Shown piece after piece: positions 22,589 to 28,279 of a stretch of DNA of 34,933 bases (position 1 is its first letter; each line of letters starts with the position of its first letter). The notes below the pieces were generated by a model. It had not been told where the DNA came from, made no database searches, and saw nothing but the letters and a program-made list of their open reading frames with translations. The stretch covers positions 1 through 34,933 of the IMG/VR virus record IMGVR_UViG_3300025949_000063, one strand, 5' to 3'. This DNA comes from a virus. The position numbers were made by a program, and so were the translations under genes.

Positions 22589-22731
22589 TCGTCGAAAGTC
22601 ACTACCGCTCCTTCAGGCAGGTCGAATATCCCCATTAACGTCGGGGCCCCCTTGGGAATTTTCTTCAACCACTCTTCGGCTTCGTCGGGCGCGCCAGCGC
22701 CCGCCTTCGAATCATCATTGGGCGCAGTCAC
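22537..22731 (-). CDS. 64-aa acidic cargo protein
   Basis: The frame starts at GTG 22731, preceded by GAGGAG with 6-nt spacing, a good ribosome site that supports this unusual start. The protein begins MTAPNDDSKAGAGAPDEAEE and contains WLKKIPKGAPTLMGIFDLPEG. It is acidic and soluble. Its end overlaps the 3' end of the convergent 230-aa gene by 52 nt. It lies just inside the right inverted repeat. No family is recognised. Together with the other two cargo genes it may form a functional module. Confidence 0.55.
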   Translation of the reverse strand: MTAPNDDSKAGAGAPDEAEEWLKKIPKGAPTLMGIFDLPEGAVVTFDDQDSGVGNTFSQPSDKS

Positions 22732-22747
22732 TTACTACTCCTCGGGG

Positions 22748-22771
22748 CTTGTGGTGTAAAGTATATAATTG
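22748..22771 (-). repeat. right terminal inverted repeat of the transposon
   Basis: The reverse complement starts CAATTATATACTTTACACCA and matches the left end at 22 of 24 bases. It abuts the second ATCAGGGC copy directly. Confidence 0.8.
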
Positions 22772-22779
22772 ATCAGGGC
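22772..22779. repeat. target-site duplication, right copy (ATCAGGGC)
   Basis: Exact second copy of the 8-bp duplication at 20591-20598. Collapsing the two copies restores codons for AVALIVKM across the junction. Confidence 0.85.
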
Positions 22780-23168
22780 AACAGCCGAATCAACCGCGGC
22801 GGAAAGATCGGCAAGGGCACCAGCTTCAACGTCAGCCATGTAGCGTATTCCTTCTGCGATGTGTTCGAGTGAACGAACAAGGGGGGAGAGTAAAATCAGC
22901 CCTATGCCGGCGTAGATGAGATAAGAACCGTCCATAGAACCTCGAATGGGTTTCCGGCGCACGCTCGCAAGGTAGGAGGCCTGGCCACGTAATCGGGCCT
23001 GCAGGGGAAATGCGCCTCTCTGGTTCGCTCAGCGCGCGCCGGAAAAGATTGGCCACTGTTCGGACCACACACGATGATCTCGGGGCAGAGCCCAATACGA
23101 GCAGCAGCCAAACGCAAAACGCCCGCAGCAGGTTTCCCCACTCCGGGCGCAATTCTGATCACGGTCAA

Positions 23169-23197
23169 AACATGCCATGTTGGCGGACCCCTGTCAA
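23169..23197 (-). promoter_or_regulatory. candidate late promoter
   Basis: The minus strand has a perfect TTGACA (23197-23192), a 17-nt spacer, and the weak -10 CATGTT (23174-23169). It overlaps the end of the gene at 23194-23757. It precedes about 230 nt without a convincing gene, then the split gene and the late operon. A poor -10 box with a perfect -35 would fit an activator-dependent late promoter, but this is inference. Confidence 0.35.
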
Positions 23198-23757
23198 GAC
23201 CTTGTGGTCATTGCATATCCGAACAATACCGATAGCGTCCCCAAGCACTCGTGAAACCGCCGCCGAATGTATTTGTACTGCGCTTCTCCGGCCTTCCCCC
23301 AGTGCTGTTCTTTGGCGATTCCCTCCAGCGTCATTTTTGTGCCTAAAACCTTTAGTATCAGATAGTTACCACTGATTCCCAAGGCATCACGCGATAACTT
23401 TAGTTCCTTTATCGCGTGGATTTGCCGATCGGTCAGGACCTCGCGCATACGACCACCATCAACGCATTCCTTGCCCGGATCGATCGCAGCAACCCCTCCG
23501 ATCTCGGCATCCTCGTAAGCTCGCTGCCAATGCCGCCCGGTCTCAAACTCACAATCGCTGACATGACCCCGAGCGTGCATGTCGGCCAAAGGATCGTTCC
23601 GAGTAGACCGCATGACCAGCAGCTTTCCCCCTTCCTCAAACGGGTCGTCTACCTCCACAGGGGCTACCTGCGCATTGCGGAGGAGATCCCGTGCCATCCT
23701 GTCATGAGCCGGGTTGTAGGGTTGTTTCTTGCGGCGGCGTGGCTGTGATGCGTTCAT
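23194..23757 (-). CDS. conserved phage protein of unknown function, possible regulator
   Basis: This 187-aa protein contains DPLADMHARGHVSDCEFETG followed by RHWQRAYEDAEIGG and AIDPGKECVDGGR in its middle. A C-terminal helical part, GTKMTLEGIAKEQHW and RRFHECLGTLSVLFGYA, resembles a helix-turn-helix region. I know this overall pattern as a conserved protein of Rhizobiales phages that lies at the end of the replication module, but cannot name the family. It is the last gene before the late region, a place where late-gene regulators are often found. A DNA-binding regulatory role is therefore possible. Confidence 0.6.
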   Translation of the reverse strand: MNASQPRRRKKQPYNPAHDRMARDLLRNAQVAPVEVDDPFEEGGKLLVMRSTRNDPLADMHARGHVSDCEFETGRHWQRAYEDAEIGGVAAIDPGKECVDGGRMREVLTDRQIHAIKELKLSRDALGISGNYLILKVLGTKMTLEGIAKEQHWGKAGEAQYKYIRRRFHECLGTLSVLFGYAMTTRS

Positions 23758-23917
23758 GGTGATGCCCCTTTTTGAGAAGATAATCTTTTAACCAAACACG
23801 CCAATGATCGAGCCGTTTTGCGTAATCTTTGGCCTGCCGATCTTCCGGCGCTAGCCCCGACACCGCAGGCCGATTTACTTCTCTGATCGAACCATCAGTC
23901 GGATCGCGAATAATCAC
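23702..23917 (-). CDS. 71-aa hypothetical protein, GTG start
   Basis: The start GTG (23917) overlaps the TGA of the DUF1376 gene (GTGA), suggesting coupling. The protein begins MIIRDPTDGSIREVNRPAVS and has a helical tryptophan/lysine-rich middle (LDHWRVWLKDYLLKKG). The last 18 or so codons overlap the next gene in another frame. It is not assigned to a family. Position suggests a small replication-module protein. Confidence 0.5.
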   Translation of the reverse strand: MIIRDPTDGSIREVNRPAVSGLAPEDRQAKDYAKRLDHWRVWLKDYLLKKGHHHERITATPPQETTLQPGS

Positions 23918-24495
23918 GTCCCTGCCTTCCTAGTCATGATGGCTGCGAGTTCGCTGCTTATGGCGAGCGTTGCTTTCTTGCTTACGCCCTTGGCGAGCCC
24001 TCTATCCTCATTCTCAGTAGAAGTAATATTCTTATGTGAGTGTGAGTGGTCGAGCTCGGCTTGAGCAAAACTGGAGCAATTGCTTCCCGTTTGCCCTTCG
24101 TTCTGTCGAAGCATTTGCTTGGCAATTGGTTGGCTATTGCTTGGCCTTGCAGCCGCGTCTTCGAGTCTCATCCGGCTCATCGCTGAGCGAATGCCACCCT
24201 TGTATCCAGCTTCTGCACGTTTATTTGAAACCTTTTCCATTTTGGCGAGTTCGGCATCTATGCGCTTGTGCTTCCATCCATCGTAGAAAAATGCCTGAAG
24301 CGTTTCGCGGTTATCTACCCAGATGCGCAAAGGCAGCTTGGCGATCGCGCAAAGCTGTTTATCGTCGCTAGGGAGTTCACCCTTGCGCCAATAGTGCATC
24401 ATGAGGAGAAGATAGGCGCCGTGTTGAGTGGTCGTCAGGTGCCCGGTATCTCCCAGATAGTCGCCAACGTAGAGCGGCATCCAGGCCCGCTTCAT
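23914..24495 (-). CDS. DUF1376 (YdaU-like) phage replication-module protein
   Basis: This 193-aa protein starts MKRAWMPLYVGDYLGDTGHL, followed by LTTTQHGAYLLLMMHYWRKG and LPSDDKQLCAIAKLP. This is the clear signature of the DUF1376/YdaU domain (residues 3-85), a winged-helix-like domain often found in phage replication initiators. The second half is polar and low-complexity, with basic KRAEAGYKGGIRSAMSRM. It is probably involved in DNA replication initiation or helicase loading. It overlaps the HNH gene by 4 nt. Confidence 0.75.
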   Translation of the reverse strand: MKRAWMPLYVGDYLGDTGHLTTTQHGAYLLLMMHYWRKGELPSDDKQLCAIAKLPLRIWVDNRETLQAFFYDGWKHKRIDAELAKMEKVSNKRAEAGYKGGIRSAMSRMRLEDAAARPSNSQPIAKQMLRQNEGQTGSNCSSFAQAELDHSHSHKNITSTENEDRGLAKGVSKKATLAISSELAAIMTRKAGT

Positions 24496-24935
24496 TTTAC
24501 CTTACGCCCCGCCCAATCAAATTCGATTTCACCCCATAGGATCTTGTATTGGCGACTAGCCTCTCTCGCCCAATCGGGATCGTTCTTCATCAGCCAGCTT
24601 AGCTGCTCAAGCTTGGCCCTCTGCTCAGGGGTGGCGTGCGCGAGAACGGCGGTCTTCCAATTCAATTGTTCGACAAGTTCATTGGAAGCTCGGAATCGCC
24701 AGTCTGTGCTATCTCGATTGCTCTTGCCCAGATTGCACGGTTTGCAGAGAACTTGCAGGTTGGTTTCAACAAGCTCAAGATCAGGGTGAAGCGAGCGCGG
24801 TTTGATGTGATCTACATGCAAAGGAGAAGCTTCTGTGCCACGACAACCGCAAAGCTGGCAGCACCCATTATGTTTCTGCAGCACCTTATAGCGAAGATCG
24901 AGCCACGCACGGCTTTCGTAAAAATTGTCGCTCAT
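24492..24935 (-). CDS. HNH endonuclease
   Basis: This 147-aa protein has the zinc/HNH core: Cys26 and Cys29 (CQLCG), HVDHIKP at residues 40-46, Asn59, and CKPCN at 64-68. The C-terminal half is helical with no other known domain. In phages such enzymes cut DNA in packaging, recombination or homing. Here it sits between GapR-like and DUF1376 genes, overlapping both neighbours by a few bases, so it looks integrated in the operon rather than a recent insertion. Confidence 0.82.
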   Translation of the reverse strand: MSDNFYESRAWLDLRYKVLQKHNGCCQLCGCRGTEASPLHVDHIKPRSLHPDLELVETNLQVLCKPCNLGKSNRDSTDWRFRASNELVEQLNWKTAVLAHATPEQRAKLEQLSWLMKNDPDWAREASRQYKILWGEIEFDWAGRKVK

Positions 24936-25180
24936 TAAACCATCCCCAATGCATGCATGTAAGTTTCTAAGAGCGTTTCCTGCTCTTGGCGCACGTCGGG
25001 GTCTTGCTTGCGCAACGCTACGACCTTGCGGAGCACTTTCACATCGTAGCCATTGCCCTTGGCCTCCGCATAAATATCTCTCTGATCGTCTCGAAGCTCT
25101 TTAATCTCTCCATCTAAGTGCTCAATGCGCTCAATGATGGATTTAAGCTGCTGATTACTATTATGCCCTTGATCGCTCAT
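24935..25180 (-). CDS. GapR-like (DUF2312) nucleoid protein
   Basis: This 81-aa protein matches the GapR/DUF2312 family almost along its whole length. It has the coiled-coil N-terminus LKSIIERIEHLDGEIKEL, the core EAKGNGYDVKVLRKVVALRK, and the end YMHALGM. In Caulobacter GapR wraps overtwisted AT-rich DNA and supports replication and chromosome segregation. A phage copy could help its own replication or transcription, or interfere with the host protein by forming mixed tetramers. It starts inside the end of the RusA gene (20-nt overlap). Confidence 0.85.
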   Translation of the reverse strand: MSDQGHNSNQQLKSIIERIEHLDGEIKELRDDQRDIYAEAKGNGYDVKVLRKVVALRKQDPDVRQEQETLLETYMHALGMV

Positions 25181-25556
25181 ATTCCCCCTGGTGCGTCTTG
25201 GTGTTCAACTGGACTGGAAACACAGAAATCATCGCACCATGCTCGCAGTCTCCCCACGACCAGGAGCCGCCTTCTGCAAGCTTGTCGTTTTCGATCAGCC
25301 CAACCTTCTGGAGATAATCCAGCGGGTATTTCGCTCGGTTGTCGCCGTCCATCTTCGCCGATCGCATCTGGCGATTGAGCGTCAGATGATAGGTGAACGG
25401 TCCTTTGACGAACCAGCGAGGGCGTTGCTGGTAGTACATGACATCGGCATCCCGGAAGAAGGCCCTCTTCTCCTTGCTCGGGTAATAGCCTTTGGAGCCG
25501 TAGTTATTGGCGCTGTTGATCGAAGGTGGCCAAGGCAAATGCAGGAAGCTGGTCAT
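25161..25556 (-). CDS. RusA-like Holliday junction resolvase
   Basis: This 131-aa protein has the N-terminal strand and loop LPWPPSINSANNYG and the catalytic region MDGDNRAKYPLDYLQKVGLI. Asp70, Asp72 and Asp80 and Lys76 line up with the conserved acidic/lysine residues of RusA, and Asp91 (ENDK) fits the late acidic position. It would resolve branched DNA before packaging. It overlaps the methyltransferase stop by 4 nt. Length is normal for the family. Confidence 0.78.
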   Translation of the reverse strand: MTSFLHLPWPPSINSANNYGSKGYYPSKEKRAFFRDADVMYYQQRPRWFVKGPFTYHLTLNRQMRSAKMDGDNRAKYPLDYLQKVGLIENDKLAEGGSWSWGDCEHGAMISVFPVQLNTKTHQGEYERSRA

Positions 25557-26065
25557 GGGCCATACGCCAGCGTTGGCGCTCCCATGTTGTCAGATCTCCA
25601 AATGAACCATGCATGGTTGAATGAGGGCGCCCCCTTGGAATCCTCGAACCATTGGATGCGCTTGGTCAGCACGACCTTTTTTGCGAAGGAAGGGCAATCT
25701 CCGAACAGATAGGAACGAGTCTTGGCATGATCGAAATCTGTGCGCAGCAGCATCGCAACAAATTCGGAGCGCTCTATGGCTAGCTTAATAAACTCTTTCG
25801 CCAAAACATAGGGCGGGTTCGTTACAATGGTTGAGGAAAGAGGCGGAAGGTCCGTCAAGAAATCAAATCCTTGATCGATGTCCGTTCCGTGAACCGTAAA
25901 ACCGTGCCTCTCTAGCTCCCTGACCATCTTTCCGGACCCACAAGCTGGCTCCCAAATTTCCAAGACATCGCCGGGGATGTGAGGAATAAGGGCTTCAGTG
26001 ACCCACGCCGGGGTCTCATACAGGTCGCGCTCTTTGCGTTCGTATCCGGAATCGCGTTGGCTCAT
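25553..26065 (-). CDS. phage DNA N6-adenine methyltransferase-like protein
   Basis: This 170-aa protein has a SAM-binding motif, WEPACGSGKMVREL (residues 38-51), an acidic partner (TDID, 61-64), and the catalytic NPPY (83-86) typical of N6-adenine DNA methylases. It also shares the YETP phrase near residue 16 with small phage Dam-like enzymes. It would methylate adenine in phage or host DNA, protecting against restriction or altering methylation-sensitive transcription. The target sequence cannot be read from the protein. Start and stop overlap its neighbours. Confidence 0.78.
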   Translation of the reverse strand: MSQRDSGYERKERDLYETPAWVTEALIPHIPGDVLEIWEPACGSGKMVRELERHGFTVHGTDIDQGFDFLTDLPPLSSTIVTNPPYVLAKEFIKLAIERSEFVAMLLRTDFDHAKTRSYLFGDCPSFAKKVVLTKRIQWFEDSKGAPSFNHAWFIWRSDNMGAPTLAYGP

Positions 26066-26244
26066 GCCTCACTCTCCTTGCGAAGCTGGCGAGACACCTT
26101 CCCGCGCAAGACTGATTCCAGCTCGTTCCTGCGAACGCTGAAGGGCTTCTCAATCGCGACCAATGCTCGCAAGTGAGGGATCTGGTGGTGCAAGGGCAAT
26201 CGCTTGATGCGCGACAAGACGACATGCAAGGGCGTCGGTTTCAT
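26062..26244 (-). CDS. 60-aa basic protein of the replication module
   Basis: The protein begins MKPTPLHVVLSRIKRLPLHH at ATG 26244, which overlaps the stop of the HTH gene (ATGA). It continues LRALVAIEKPFSVRRNELES and ends in a basic helix (LRGKVSRQLRKESEA). A longer frame upstream exists but would overlap the HTH gene. Basic charge and location suggest nucleic-acid binding. No named family. Confidence 0.55.
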   Translation of the reverse strand: MKPTPLHVVLSRIKRLPLHHQIPHLRALVAIEKPFSVRRNELESVLRGKVSRQLRKESEA

Positions 26245-26411
26245 TGCCGAGCCTCGCAAGATCGAGCTTTAGCGAGCCAGCTCTTCACGTTGTTCTCGGA
26301 GTTATCGAGTAGCCGCGCAATTTCCTTCCGCGTCATGCCGCTGTTGAACATCTTAAGGACGGCTTGGCAGTGCTTTGCCAGGGCTTCTCTGCGAAGATAG
26401 GCACGCCTCAT
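26241..26411 (-). CDS. 56-aa helix-turn-helix protein
   Basis: The frame runs from ATG 26411-26409 to TGA 26243-26241. The sequence MFNSGMTRKEIARLLDNSEN followed by NVKSWLAKAR is a good helix-turn-helix of the resolvase/sigma type (residues 21-50). It overlaps both the DnaA-like gene stop (ATGA) and the next ATG. It may be a small transcription factor or recombination accessory protein of the early operon. Confidence 0.6.
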   Translation of the reverse strand: MRRAYLRREALAKHCQAVLKMFNSGMTRKEIARLLDNSENNVKSWLAKARSCEARQ

Positions 26412-26974
26412 AGCAGCGCCTCACATGCTCGGATATCGGCGGCGGCATAGGAATCAGTCTCGATCAGTTGTTCGCACCGCCTAACCGAATACATGATCGT
26501 TGTGTGGTCGCGCCGGCCAAAGCAGCGGCCCAGAAATGGGTAGGACTGACCCGTCTGTTTCCAGCAAAAATAGATCGCAACACGTCGAGCGCTCGCGACC
26601 CGGTTGGAACCACGCCCTTCCTTGCCGGGCTTCAGCAGATCATAGATATCGACCGCAAAATGCTTTGCGACGATCTGTTGAATGCGGACAACCTCGGGAT
26701 AGTCAGGATTGACCTGATCGAGAGGACGGGGTGCCCATTCGCGCGGCGGAAGTTTCTTCCTAAGCGGGCTATTATCGAGAATCTGTTCGGGAGCCTGGAA
26801 TATGATCTCGACCGGCTTGGGCGTTGATACCTTCAATGATTGGAATCGCGCTGCTTGGGCAGCGAAACGCGCTAGGCGTGCCTTATGGGCTTCATGTTGT
26901 GCGGAGAGCTCACTCCCCTTCTCGTTTGAAAAGCTCGGCGACGATCGCCGCGATGATTGCCCCTGGTGGTTCAT
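26408..26974 (-). CDS. DnaA domain IV-like origin-binding protein
   Basis: The N-terminal 85 residues are polar and probably unstructured. Residues 90-175 match the DNA-binding domain of DnaA: YPEVVRIQQIVAKHFAVDIY, RVASARRVAIYFCWKQTG and the signature FGRRDHTTIMYSVRRC (152-167). The AAA+ ATPase of DnaA is absent. It could bind DnaA boxes in the phage or host origin and act as a phage initiator or as a decoy. The ATG overlaps the preceding gene by 65 nt and has a GGGGGA sequence only 2 nt upstream, so the start is a little uncertain. Confidence 0.82.
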   Translation of the reverse strand: MNHQGQSSRRSSPSFSNEKGSELSAQHEAHKARLARFAAQAARFQSLKVSTPKPVEIIFQAPEQILDNSPLRKKLPPREWAPRPLDQVNPDYPEVVRIQQIVAKHFAVDIYDLLKPGKEGRGSNRVASARRVAIYFCWKQTGQSYPFLGRCFGRRDHTTIMYSVRRCEQLIETDSYAAADIRACEALL

Positions 26975-27173
26975 AGTCCCCCGCTAAGTATCGCTTTCCA
27001 GTTCTCTCATCCTTGCCCGTGATGGTGGCGAGGTGAGCGGCCGTCTTCTTCGGCCATAAGTGCCTTGCAACTCCTACCCATTTTAAAGGGGTAACAATTT
27101 TGTCCCTCTCGGGATGAAACTGTCCCTGTAATTCAGTGGCCGTAACTTTCGGATTGCCGAATAGTCCGTGCAT
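26910..27173 (-). CDS. 87-aa DNA-binding-like protein
   Basis: The start ATG 27173 is preceded by AGGGGAG at 6-nt spacing. A TTG farther upstream (27239) in the same frame lacks this. The C-terminal half, KKTAAHLATITGKDERTGKR followed by YLAGDYEPPGAII, is a helix-turn-helix-like pattern common in short Rhizobiales prophage proteins. It probably recognises DNA. It overlaps the DnaA-like gene by 65 nt and may be co-translated with it. A perfect dyad lies about 35-50 nt upstream of the start and could be its operator. Confidence 0.6.
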   Translation of the reverse strand: MHGLFGNPKVTATELQGQFHPERDKIVTPLKWVGVARHLWPKKTAAHLATITGKDERTGKRYLAGDYEPPGAIIAAIVAELFKREGE

Positions 27174-27208
27174 GACCAACTCCCCTGTACGCAACACCAC
27201 ACACTCGA

Positions 27209-27224
27209 TCGGTTTTCTAACCGA
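27209..27224. promoter_or_regulatory. 16-bp perfect dyad, operator-like
   Basis: TCGGTT-TTCT-AACCGA is a perfect inverted repeat with a 4-nt centre. It lies upstream of the HTH gene at 26910-27173 and after the membrane microgenes. No T-run follows on either strand, so it is a binding site or RNA hairpin rather than a terminator. Confidence 0.4.
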
Positions 27225-27258
27225 CTTGATACTCAACAAGCTCCAGACGCGCGCCCGC

Positions 27259-27387
27259 TTACAGGAGCAGCAGCGCCAGGAGGAACAGAACGCCGAACAA
27301 GGCGAAGATCAGAAACGCGCAGACGACAAGAAAGCCACCCATCGCCGCTTCGCAGTTGTCCCGAGAGAGACCAAGATTTCGCTTCAT
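27259..27387 (-). CDS. 42-aa membrane microprotein
   Basis: The start ATG 27387 follows GAGG with 5-nt spacing and overlaps the TGA of the 30-aa gene (ATGA). The N-terminus is polar (MKRNLGLSRDNCEAAMGGF) and the rest is one strong leucine/phenylalanine membrane span running to the C-terminus. The span ending at the very end resembles tail-anchored peptides. Function unknown. Confidence 0.55.
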   Translation of the reverse strand: MKRNLGLSRDNCEAAMGGFLVVCAFLIFALFGVLFLLALLLL

Positions 27388-27476
27388 GGTTGCCTCGACC
27401 GCAGGTAATGTCCTACAAGCATTCCCACCGGCAGTTGCAATGCCAGCCACCAGAACAAGAGCCGGCCCAAAGTCAT
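27384..27476 (-). CDS. 30-aa membrane microprotein, first gene of the left early module
   Basis: The ATG 27476-27474 is preceded by a perfect AGGAGG at 6-nt spacing. The peptide begins MTLGRLLFWWLALQLPVGML and ends in a basic tail. It is one membrane span. The ATG lies in the palindrome TCATGA, so an ATG exists at the same place on the other strand. It is coupled to the 42-aa gene. Confidence 0.6.
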   Translation of the reverse strand: MTLGRLLFWWLALQLPVGMLVGHYLRSRQP

Positions 27477-27579
27477 GACAGCCCTCCTGATAATTTTGAT
27501 CGCAGCTCTCGCGCTCGGCGCGTTAGCCCTTTGGATAGTGTGGAAGTGGATAAACCGGGGCGTTTGGAACCGGGACTGA
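27475..27579 (+). CDS. candidate 34-aa membrane microprotein, antisense start
   Basis: The plus-strand frame from ATG 27475 to TGA 27577-27579 encodes LLIILIAALALGALALWIVW followed by a basic/tryptophan tail, a textbook single-span peptide. It starts within the same TCATGA as the minus-strand gene, head to head. It lacks a Shine-Dalgarno sequence, so translation is doubtful. A site 8/9 identical to the DnaA box (AGTGGATAA) lies inside it at 27545-27553. Confidence 0.3.
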   Translation: MTALLIILIAALALGALALWIVWKWINRGVWNRD

Positions 27580-27657
27580 GATCGCCGCAGTAGAAGTACG
27601 ATGTGCAATGTTGATTTGCGTGCACAAGGGCAGGTTCCACCCAATGCAACCTCAGAT

Positions 27658-27672
27658 TTAACGTATTCTTAA
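27658..27672. promoter_or_regulatory. CtrA-box-like site TTAA-N7-TTAA
   Basis: The sequence TTAA CGTATTC TTAA fits the full consensus of the alphaproteobacterial cell-cycle regulator CtrA, with exact 7-nt spacing. It is symmetric and lies between the minus-strand module starting at 27476 and the plus-strand gene at 27745. It could tie early or middle transcription, or replication, to the host cell cycle. A single match can occur by chance. Confidence 0.45.
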
Positions 27673-27744
27673 CAAATATGTGTTGCGCACTCATGCCCAT
27701 CCTGCCTTCAATACCGGCAACGTTGATTTGCCAATGGGGTAGTC

Positions 27745-27987
27745 ATGGGAATGCCGGAAATGCCCGACACATTCGGGTTAATCGAATATTTCATCACCGA
27801 CATAAGAACCGAGGTTATCGGCAACGAAGTCCGCATCATCTGCGGCGTGAGGCGCTGCGGAACCATCCACTGGCTCTACAGTGTGGTGATGCCAGCAGAG
27901 AGCTTGCTGGTGTGCTCGAAGGCCTGCGGCGAGGCCGCGCTCGAAGCCTTCAATGGCGATCAGCCGGCCCCCGCCCTGGCTCATTAG
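27745..27987 (+). CDS. 80-aa hypothetical protein
   Basis: The protein begins MGMPEMPDTFGLIEYFITDI, continues EVRIICGVRRCGTIHWLYSV and then LLVCSKACGEAALEAF. It is compact, with three cysteines, and looks well folded. A weak GGGGTAG precedes the ATG. It faces the Cro-like gene and their stops overlap by a few bases. A transcript from the left early promoter would cross it in antisense. No family recognised. Confidence 0.55.
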   Translation: MGMPEMPDTFGLIEYFITDIRTEVIGNEVRIICGVRRCGTIHWLYSVVMPAESLLVCSKACGEAALEAFNGDQPAPALAH

Positions 27988-28184
27988 GGCACCGTCTTCG
28001 ACACATAGTCGTCAGCGGTGCTCTGCCCTTTCGTAAATTTCTTGATCTGCTCGATTGTTTCCCAGTCGGGGCGAACCTGCCGCCGACGAATCCTGCTCAC
28101 GGTCGGACGTGTGCGGGAAATGCCTTTTGCTACCTCCTCATCGGAGAGGTTATTAGCAGCCATGTAGTCAGCTAGATGCACCAT
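27984..28184 (-). CDS. Cro-like HTH repressor
   Basis: This 66-aa protein has the lambda-repressor-type helix-turn-helix: MVHLADYMAANNLSDEEVAK then RTRPTVSRIRRRQVRPDW (about residues 8-45) and a short tail. It is transcribed from the left early promoter, which has a 19-bp operator between its boxes, so the product or its partner probably regulates it. The ATG lies 7 nt after the -10 box, with no room for a ribosome site. A start nine codons upstream is formally open but lies within the promoter. The Cro role is inferred from size and orientation. Confidence 0.7.
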   Translation of the reverse strand: MVHLADYMAANNLSDEEVAKGISRTRPTVSRIRRRQVRPDWETIEQIKKFTKGQSTADDYVSKTVP

Positions 28185-28191
28185 GCCCCAA

Positions 28192-28221
28192 TTTGTACAC
28201 CCGATGCACATTTGCCGTCAA
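28192..28221 (-). promoter_or_regulatory. left early promoter with embedded operator
   Basis: On the minus strand TTGACG (28221-28216), an 18-nt spacer and TACAAA (28197-28192). The spacer and -10 hold operator O1. The transcript start should fall at about the ATG of the Cro-like gene (28184), predicting a leaderless mRNA. The arrangement is nearly the same as at 29074-29103. Confidence 0.6.
28193..28211. promoter_or_regulatory. operator O1, 19-bp dyad
   Basis: TTGTACA-CCCGA-TGCACAT: half-sites fit WTGTRCA with a 5-nt centre. It overlaps the -10 region and spacer of the left promoter. It matches O4 at 17 of 18 core positions. Confidence 0.65.
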
Positions 28222-28260
28222 GCGGTTTGTGCGGCCGGTGTTCTGTACAGGAAAACGGCG

Positions 28261-28279
28261 TCGTGCATCATACGTACAT
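28261..28279. promoter_or_regulatory. operator O2, 19-bp dyad over the CI-like start codon
   Basis: TCGTGCA-TCATA-CGTACAT has the same half-site and 5-nt centre plan, with one weaker position per arm. It overlaps the ATG (28278) of the CI-like gene, so binding there would give negative autoregulation. A further half-site with CTGTACAG lies at 28243-28250. Confidence 0.5.

Larger units (their letters stand above)
20599..22771 (+). mobile_element. IS1595-family (ISXO2-like) transposon with cargo genes
   Basis: The element is 2173 bp. The left end (20601-20624) and the reverse complement of the right end (22748-22771) agree at 22 of 24 positions, sharing CAATTATATACTT and CCACAAG. Both ends are flanked by ATCAGGGC. 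Inside are one DDE transposase on the plus strand and three cargo genes (50 aa minus, 230 aa plus, 64 aa minus). The left end has two extra G residues between the duplication and the repeat that the right end lacks, a small asymmetry. It interrupts a phage gene and is therefore a recent arrival relative to that gene. Confidence 0.85.
22735..22935 (-). pseudogene. 5' part of the split phage gene, running into the transposon end
   Basis: The minus-strand frame from ATG 22935 (ribosome site GAGG, 4 nt spacing) encodes a membrane span (YLIYAGIGLILLSPLV) followed by a helix. An internal ATG at 22839 (MADVEAGALADL) also has a good ribosome site (AAGGA). The phage-derived frame reads AVDSAVALI up to the target duplication, then continues for 11 codons of transposon end and stops at 22735. 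Without the transposon it joins the part at 20437-20598 in frame. Either start may be the original one. Confidence 0.65.

Noticed and set aside
22902-23168. Minus-strand 88-aa frame in the gap between the split gene and the gene at 23194
   Set aside because: Residue composition is arginine- and cysteine-rich without a pattern. It has no good ribosome site and overlaps the start of the split gene. The other minus frame there is no better.
27168-27593. Plus-strand 141-aa frame across the membrane microgenes
   Set aside because: It is glutamine/arginine/proline-rich, antisense to genes with strong ribosome sites, and has no recognisable domain.
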